The notes under the pieces were generated by a model that was not told the DNA's origin, did not search any database, and worked only from the letters and a program-made list of their open reading frames with translations. A program made the translations under genes and the position numbers. From positions 21,613 through 85,612 of the forward strand of contig CANQQD010000003.1 in assembly GCA_947625865.1 (NCBI GenBank): a stretch of DNA of 64,000 nucleotides, written 5' to 3'. The DNA is from an uncultured Clostridia bacterium (GTDB lineage: Bacteria > Bacillota > Clostridia > Christensenellales > Borkfalkiaceae). Below, in pieces: positions 59,833-64,000 of the stretch (its first letter is position 1; each line of letters starts with the position of its first letter).

Positions 59833-60204
59833 ATGTGTAATAACTGTAATGGCGGCTTCCCGGGGATTTTGAATATACTCTTCGGCCGCCCGTCAAATTG
59901 CGGCTGCAATAGCTGTAACCGTTGCGGCTGTGGTTGTAACGGCGGAAACCGTAGCGGCAATAATAATGGCTGCGGTTGCTATGACGCATATTATGCCGCA
60001 CAATACGCTTTAACAAGCTCTTGCGGCTGCAACACCTGTGGTTGCGGTTGCAATTCATGCGGCAATAACAATTATGCGACAGCCAACACCTTCAACAATA
60101 ACGGTTCATACGGTTTTATTGCCGCGTCTGGCTGCTTTGGCTCCTGCGGCTGTGGCAACAGCGGCAATTCCGGCGGAAATTGCGGTTGCGGCTGCAACGG
60201 TTAA
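59833..60204 (+). CDS. Cys/Gly/Asn-rich protein with CGCGCNG tail
   Basis: 123 residues with 22 cysteines, most in CGC or CGCGC clusters separated by Gly/Asn/Ser stretches (NCGCNSCNRCGCGCNGG, SSCGCNTCGCGCNSCG). A short middle part (YYAAQYALTSS, YGFIAAS) is free of Cys. There is no signal peptide or membrane helix. Possible roles are a spore-coat or exosporium structural protein or a metal-binding protein; I do not know which. AAAGGA lies about 10 nt upstream. It stands alone between terminators. Its last seven residues equal those of the small membrane protein at 31673. Confidence 0.7.
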   Translation: MCNNCNGGFPGILNILFGRPSNCGCNSCNRCGCGCNGGNRSGNNNGCGCYDAYYAAQYALTSSCGCNTCGCGCNSCGNNNYATANTFNNNGSYGFIAASGCFGSCGCGNSGNSGGNCGCGCNG

Positions 60205-60218
60205 ATATCCCTAAATTA

Positions 60219-60252
60219 TTAAAGGGGGCGTCACTCTTGTGGCGCCCTTTGC
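60219..60252 (+). terminator. Terminator of the Cys-rich gene
   Basis: AAAGGG-GGCGTCAC and GTGGCGCCCTTT pair with one G-T pair; the tail is weak (TTTGCAT). Confidence 0.6.
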
Positions 60253-60285
60253 ATATGCGGATATTAAATTGCCGAAAATAATGAT

Positions 60286-61071
60286 ATGCGCAAAGCCGTA
60301 AAAAAGATAAGAAAAATTTTCAGATACTACGCCGACAGACGTTTTTCAACCATAGCCGGCACGCTTGTTTATTTTTTTCTTATGAGCATTGCGCCCTTTA
60401 TTTTATGGCTCACCCTGCTTTTGGGCAGCGTGAATATCGAGCAGATACTCCCCGATAGTCTGTTTAACAGCATAAGTCCTTTTATATCCTATCTCGAATC
60501 GTCCGCACAAAGCGCGGCAGGCGGCGCCGGAATAATTTTATTAATAACCTCGCTCTATTCTTCGACCAACTTTTTCTATCATTTAAGAAGAAGCGGGGAA
60601 ATAGTTTACGGCAGTCCGAGAGTAAAGGAGGGGGTAAAGCTCAGGATAATTTCGGCGGTTTTAATAGTTATAACGATCATTGCGTTGTCGCTCCTGGTCC
60701 CCGTTGCAATTTCGGCAAGATTCATACTGCTGACATTTATGCCCGAAATTCTGTGCGACATTATCGCCATGATTTTTTTGACTGTTTTGGCGTTTGCGGT
60801 TGCGCTGCTTTTGAATATATTTGCCTGTCCGTACAAGCTAAAGCCGTCCCAGGCGCTCACGGGCAGCCTTTTGACGACGGTTTTATGGGTGATATTTGTG
60901 CTCGGCTTTGCGGTTTACGTTCAGTTTGCGTCACCCGGAAAGCTCTACGGCGCCATCGCCTCCGTGATAGTCTTTTTACTGTGGTGCTATTTTATGATGT
61001 GCTGTTTCGTTATCGGAATGATAAAAAATGGCTCGTATATGACCCGAAAGCGCTATAAAACTCTGTTATAA
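60286..61071 (+). CDS. YihY/BrkB-family membrane protein
   Basis: 261 residues, six membrane helices. FSTIAGTLVYFFLMSIAPFILWL starts the family fold, and KLYGAIASVIVFLLWCYFMMCCFVIGMI is the conserved last pair. Despite early names (ribonuclease BN), the family are membrane proteins of unknown, perhaps lipid-related, function. No ribosome site is visible. A hairpin follows. Confidence 0.88.
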   Translation: MRKAVKKIRKIFRYYADRRFSTIAGTLVYFFLMSIAPFILWLTLLLGSVNIEQILPDSLFNSISPFISYLESSAQSAAGGAGIILLITSLYSSTNFFYHLRRSGEIVYGSPRVKEGVKLRIISAVLIVITIIALSLLVPVAISARFILLTFMPEILCDIIAMIFLTVLAFAVALLLNIFACPYKLKPSQALTGSLLTTVLWVIFVLGFAVYVQFASPGKLYGAIASVIVFLLWCYFMMCCFVIGMIKNGSYMTRKRYKTLL

Positions 61072-61072
61072 A

Positions 61073-61118
61073 AAATGCTGCATGAGCTTTAAAGGTTCAC
61101 GCAGCATTAATTTTTTGT
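61073..61118. terminator. Bidirectional terminator
   Basis: AATGCTGC-A-TGA pairs with TCA-C-GCAGCATT, followed by AATTTTTTG. It lies between the BrkB gene and convergent degV. Confidence 0.7.
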
Positions 61119-61128
61119 AAAAAACAAA

Positions 61129-62001
61129 TCAATATTTTATCGCGCACGCAGCAGCCAGCGCACCGGGTCCTATGTGCACGGAAACGCTCAAAGAGAGGGG
61201 GTCGACAAACGTAAATTCAACCTTAGGGAAGGTGTCTTTAAGCTCTTCCTTAAATTTTATCGCCTCCTCGTAATTCTTTGTGTGGGCGATTGAGCAGGTC
61301 ATTTTCCCTTCCTCAACAATATCCTTAAAGCGCGTTTCGAAATCGTGCTTTAAAGCGTTTATCATTTCCGTCTTTGCGTCGGCGAGTTTTCTTACCTTTT
61401 TGTATTGGTCGAGCTTTTCGCCCTGGATCTGCAGAACGGGTTTTATTTTCAGAAGTGTGCCGATCATCGCCACGGCGGGAGTAAGTCTGCCGCCCTTTTT
61501 AAGATATTTGAGCGTGTCTACCATTATATAAATGGAAGACTGCATTTTGGTCTCCATCAGCCATTCGTAAATTTCCTCTGCCGACTTGCCCTCGCTTGCC
61601 ATCTTGATCGCGTCCATAACGCTTTGACGCTGCGTCACGGAAATTCTCTGGTTGTCTACCACATAAACCTTGCTCTTGAATTCTTCTTCCGATTCCGCAA
61701 GATGCTCAAGAGTGTGACAGGTTTCGGAAAGCCCGCTCGACATGGGGATATAAACTATTCCGTCATAATCCTTTAAATACTGCCGCCATACGTCGCCCAC
61801 ATCCGAAGGATTGGGCTGTGAGGTGGAGATGCTTACATCCCCGAGCAGCTTTTCGTAAAACTGCTCCTGACTCAGCGTGAGATCCTCGTAATATATCTCC
61901 TCGTCCATTAGCACGGGCATGGGAACAACGTAAATGCCAAGTTCCTTGGCTTCGCTTTGCGTGATCCCGCTGTTACTGTCGGTCATTACTGCTACTTTCA
62001 T
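61129..62001 (-). CDS. DegV-family fatty-acid-binding protein
   Basis: 290 residues. VMTDSNSGIT at the N-terminus binds the fatty acid head group; STSQPNPSDV and ISVTQRQSVMDAIKMA are other conserved stretches, and HIGPGALAAACAIKY the C-terminus. In Bacillota, proteins of this family (FakB) present fatty acids to the kinase FakA. fakA is not in the window. It has AGGAG upstream. Confidence 0.9.
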   Translation of the reverse strand: MKVAVMTDSNSGITQSEAKELGIYVVPMPVLMDEEIYYEDLTLSQEQFYEKLLGDVSISTSQPNPSDVGDVWRQYLKDYDGIVYIPMSSGLSETCHTLEHLAESEEEFKSKVYVVDNQRISVTQRQSVMDAIKMASEGKSAEEIYEWLMETKMQSSIYIMVDTLKYLKKGGRLTPAVAMIGTLLKIKPVLQIQGEKLDQYKKVRKLADAKTEMINALKHDFETRFKDIVEEGKMTCSIAHTKNYEEAIKFKEELKDTFPKVEFTFVDPLSLSVSVHIGPGALAAACAIKY

Positions 62002-62089
62002 TTTAGATTCTCCTGAATTTGTCTGAACACACCAATTATATAAAATTCAGTAGCGACAAGTCAACAAAAAATTGCCGATTGTCTAAAAA

Positions 62090-62461
62090 TTATATTTCGG
62101 CAATGACCTCTATTTCAACCAAAGCGCCCTTGGGAATATCCTTAACGGCTACGCAACTTCTGGCAGGCTTCGTAACGAAATACTGCTCGTAGACGGCATT
62201 GAACTCGCCGAAATCGGCAATATCCGCCAAAAAACAAGTGGTTTTAATAACCTTGTCGATCGTTGTGCCGGCTGCCTCCAGAAGCGCTTTAACATTCTTA
62301 CAGGATTGATGCGTCTGTTCCTTTACAGTTTTTCCTTCGATTTGGGAGGTGGCTGGATCAACCGGTATTTGTCCCGAGCAAAACACATAATTGCCGGAGA
62401 TCTTTGCCTGCGAATAGGGACCTATAGCCGCGGGGGCTTTGTCAGTTTGTACAGTTTTCAT
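62090..62461 (-). CDS. ridA: RidA enamine/imine deaminase
   Basis: 123 residues. YSQAKISGNYVFCSGQIPVDPAT and ARSCVAVKDIPKGALVEIEVIA are the RidA fingerprints; the Arg (in PARSCV) and Glu near the C-terminus match the active site. It hydrolyses 2-aminoacrylate and similar imines made by PLP enzymes, including the threonine/serine dehydratase encoded directly upstream. ATG 62461 has GAAGGTG upstream, inside the end of ilvA; an ATG at 62476 is less likely. Confidence 0.92.
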   Translation of the reverse strand: MKTVQTDKAPAAIGPYSQAKISGNYVFCSGQIPVDPATSQIEGKTVKEQTHQSCKNVKALLEAAGTTIDKVIKTTCFLADIADFGEFNAVYEQYFVTKPARSCVAVKDIPKGALVEIEVIAEI

Positions 62462-62462
62462 A

Positions 62463-63674
62463 TTATTCACCTTCAATAAGCTTTAATCCGTGTTCCCTGA
62501 GCATCGTCTTTATTTGGTTTATATGCTCGAAGTTCCTTGTTTCAAGGCTGACCTTTAAATAGCAGCCGTTTATATCCGTGCCCTCGTTGGTTCTTTCGTG
62601 CAGTACGCCCGTAACGTTCGCGCCGCTTTGAGCTATTATGGAAATAACCTCTTTGAGCTGTCCGGGTCTGTCTACAAGCTCAAGGGTGAGGGTGGTGCAC
62701 CTGCCCGACATAAGGAGCCCGCGGTTTATCACGCGCGAAAGAATATTAACGTCTATGTTACCGCCGGAAATCAGGCAACAAACCTTTTTGCCTTTGATAT
62801 CCGGTATTTTATTGAACATTACGGCTGCAAGAGACACCGCGCCTGCGCCCTCGGCAATCATTTTTTGCTTTTCGATGAGCGCGAGGATAGCCGCGGAGAT
62901 CTGTTCGTCCGTGACCGTAACTATATCGTCCACATATTTTGAGCAAAGTTCGTAGGTCAGGCTTCCGGGTGATTTAACGGCAATGCCGTCGGCTATGGTG
63001 GAAACAGAGGGAAGAGTCTCCAGTTTGCCGTCATGGACGGAGTTAGCCATAGAGGGCGCGCCGGTCGATTGAACGCCGTAGATCCTTATTTTCGGATTGA
63101 GTGATTTTACAGCATACGCAACGCCGGCAATCAGGCCGCCGCCACCTACGGGCACGACTATTGCGTCAACGTCGGGCAACTCGTTAATGATCTCAAGTCC
63201 TATAGTTCCCTGACCGGCAATAATGTCGTCGTCGTCAAAGGGGTGGATGAGGGTGTAGCCGTATTGCTCTTTAAGTTTTTCGGCTTCGTTGTGCGCGTCG
63301 TCGTAAACGCCGGGAACAAGAATAACCTCCGCGCCGTAGCCCTTCGTGGCTTCGATCTTGGAAATAGGCGCGCCGTCCGGCATACAGATTTTTGCGTTGA
63401 TGCCGAACTTTTTCGAGGCTATGGCAACGCCCTGCGCATGGTTGCCCGCCGAGCAGGCGATAACGCCCTTTGCTTTCTCCTCTTCGGAAAGCTGCGATAT
63501 TTTATAATACGCGCCGCGTACTTTGAATGAGCCGGTGCGCTGTAGGTTTTCGGGCTTGAGATAAATGTCGCAGCCTGTAATCAGCGATAAGACGTGCGAA
63601 TTAATGATATCCGTATGTCTTACAAACCCTTTGAGAACGTATTGGGCATGATATATTTTATCGAGAGTAAGCAT
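62463..63674 (-). CDS. ilvA: Threonine ammonia-lyase with ACT domain
   Basis: 403 residues. The PLP lysine lies in the GSFKVRGAYYK motif and the glycine-rich loop in PVGGGGLIAGVA. Residues about 325-403 are an ACT domain (LTLELVDRPGQLKEVISIIAQSGANV). It deaminates threonine to 2-oxobutyrate. With the single C-terminal ACT it could be either the biosynthetic (isoleucine) or a catabolic type. ATG 63674 has GGGGA upstream. Its 3' end abuts ridA, forming a metabolite-repair operon. Confidence 0.92.
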   Translation of the reverse strand: MLTLDKIYHAQYVLKGFVRHTDIINSHVLSLITGCDIYLKPENLQRTGSFKVRGAYYKISQLSEEEKAKGVIACSAGNHAQGVAIASKKFGINAKICMPDGAPISKIEATKGYGAEVILVPGVYDDAHNEAEKLKEQYGYTLIHPFDDDDIIAGQGTIGLEIINELPDVDAIVVPVGGGGLIAGVAYAVKSLNPKIRIYGVQSTGAPSMANSVHDGKLETLPSVSTIADGIAVKSPGSLTYELCSKYVDDIVTVTDEQISAAILALIEKQKMIAEGAGAVSLAAVMFNKIPDIKGKKVCCLISGGNIDVNILSRVINRGLLMSGRCTTLTLELVDRPGQLKEVISIIAQSGANVTGVLHERTNEGTDINGCYLKVSLETRNFEHINQIKTMLREHGLKLIEGE

Positions 63675-63833
63675 ATTATTCCCCTTTTTCAATAATTGAA
63701 TTATATAATTTTGCGCATACAAAGTCAACATAAAACCTAAAACTTTGTTATAAAAAGAGTAAATGAAGCCTATGGGTCGGTGTGAGTTTGTTAAGGCAAA
63801 GCACGCCTAAATGCCAAATAGCTTTTTACCCGC

Positions 63834-63862
63834 TTGATTTTCATGTTGGTTTATGGTATAAT
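63834..63862 (+). promoter_or_regulatory. Promoter of the YdeI-like gene
   Basis: TTGATT (63834-63839), a 17-bp spacer and TATAAT (63857-63862). Confidence 0.6.
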
Positions 63863-63913
63863 CATAATACTGATAAACATGATAAACAGGAATTTAGCGA
63901 GAACAAGTAAGTA

Positions 63914-64000
63914 ATGGAGTATGAGAATATTTTACAAGTCGATTGCCGCAAATCATTTCGTGAATGGCTCAGCGTTTATTCAGAACAAGAGATAGAATGC
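63914..64000 (+). CDS. YdeI/OmpD-associated-like protein, 3'-truncated
   Basis: The first 29 codons, MEYENILQVDCRKSFREWL..., resemble the start of YdeI-family proteins (bacteriocin-protection type, FREWL then a charged turn). The rest lies beyond the window. A promoter is 50 bp upstream. No ribosome site is strong. Confidence 0.5.
   Translation, partial: MEYENILQVDCRKSFREWLSVYSEQEIEC

Overview
The window reads as chromosomal DNA of an endospore-forming member of the Clostridia (Bacillota), probably an uncultured, anaerobic, gut-type lineage. The evidence is a spo0A gene, a reverse-type rubrerythrin, an Nfn-type NADH/ferredoxin:NADP+ transhydrogenase pair, a DUF4364 regulator, an ECF transporter S component, class II aldolase and an NADP-type glutamate dehydrogenase. 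Genes are dense and short operons alternate strands, usually separated by strong hairpin terminators. There is no phage, transposase, integrase, rRNA operon or CRISPR array. No gene-free stretch exceeds about 300 bp.

Layout. 0-5 kb: a secreted pectin-degradation pair, made of the 3' part of a protein with two almost identical tandem 573-bp modules and a multidomain family 9 pectate lyase. 5-13.4 kb: malic enzyme; an XRE regulator divergent from a large membrane protein whose ectodomain seems inserted in a TM2-like fold; a TetR-controlled DrrAB-type ABC exporter; an M29 aminopeptidase. 13.4-24.9 kb: P-type ATPase, serS, an RlmI-like methyltransferase, a heterodimeric ABC exporter, an ABC-F protein and spo0A. 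24.9-36 kb: small regulators, tRNA-Leu, nfnAB with a PriA-like mini-protein, TSCPD/DUF4364 genes, a Nudix hydrolase, a pantothenate module (ECF S component plus coaX) joined to hom, and a thioesterase. 36-38.2 kb: a decayed-looking patch with a metal-binding chaperone, a 5'-disrupted flavin-binding-fold gene, TfoX, an AT-rich truncated phosphoesterase, and tRNA-Ser next to a 17-bp inverted copy of its own 3' end. 38.4-48 kb: gdhA, tRNA-Gly, two giant anchored surface proteins, tRNA-Pro. 48-64 kb: mntP, murG, TetR, PAP2 phosphatase, fba, gap, an XRE/small protein/bPH-SHOCT locus, ychF, argS, gph-like HAD, rubrerythrin, a Cys/Gly-rich protein, a BrkB-family protein, degV, ridA, threonine ammonia-lyase and the start of a YdeI-like gene.

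How it fits together. Central metabolism is well represented: fba and gap (glycolysis), malic enzyme, gdhA and NfnAB (NADPH, ferredoxin and nitrogen balance), threonine ammonia-lyase followed by ridA (2-aminoacrylate clean-up), and hom plus PanT-like/coaX (amino acid and CoA supply). The pectate lyase and the InlB-type surface proteins suggest life on plant fibre or mucosal surfaces.

The most notable signals are these: a recurrent leaderless promoter layout (a sigma-A -10 box ending 6-10 nt before ATG, no Shine-Dalgarno) at eight genes; a Spo0A receiver with a changed acidic pocket and switch residue; the TM2-split ectodomain protein; two unlinked Cys-rich proteins sharing the same C-terminal CGCGCNG tag; a matched pair of surface proteins bracketed by tRNA genes; and tRNAs with unusual features. 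All calls are from reading the sequence; no database search was run.
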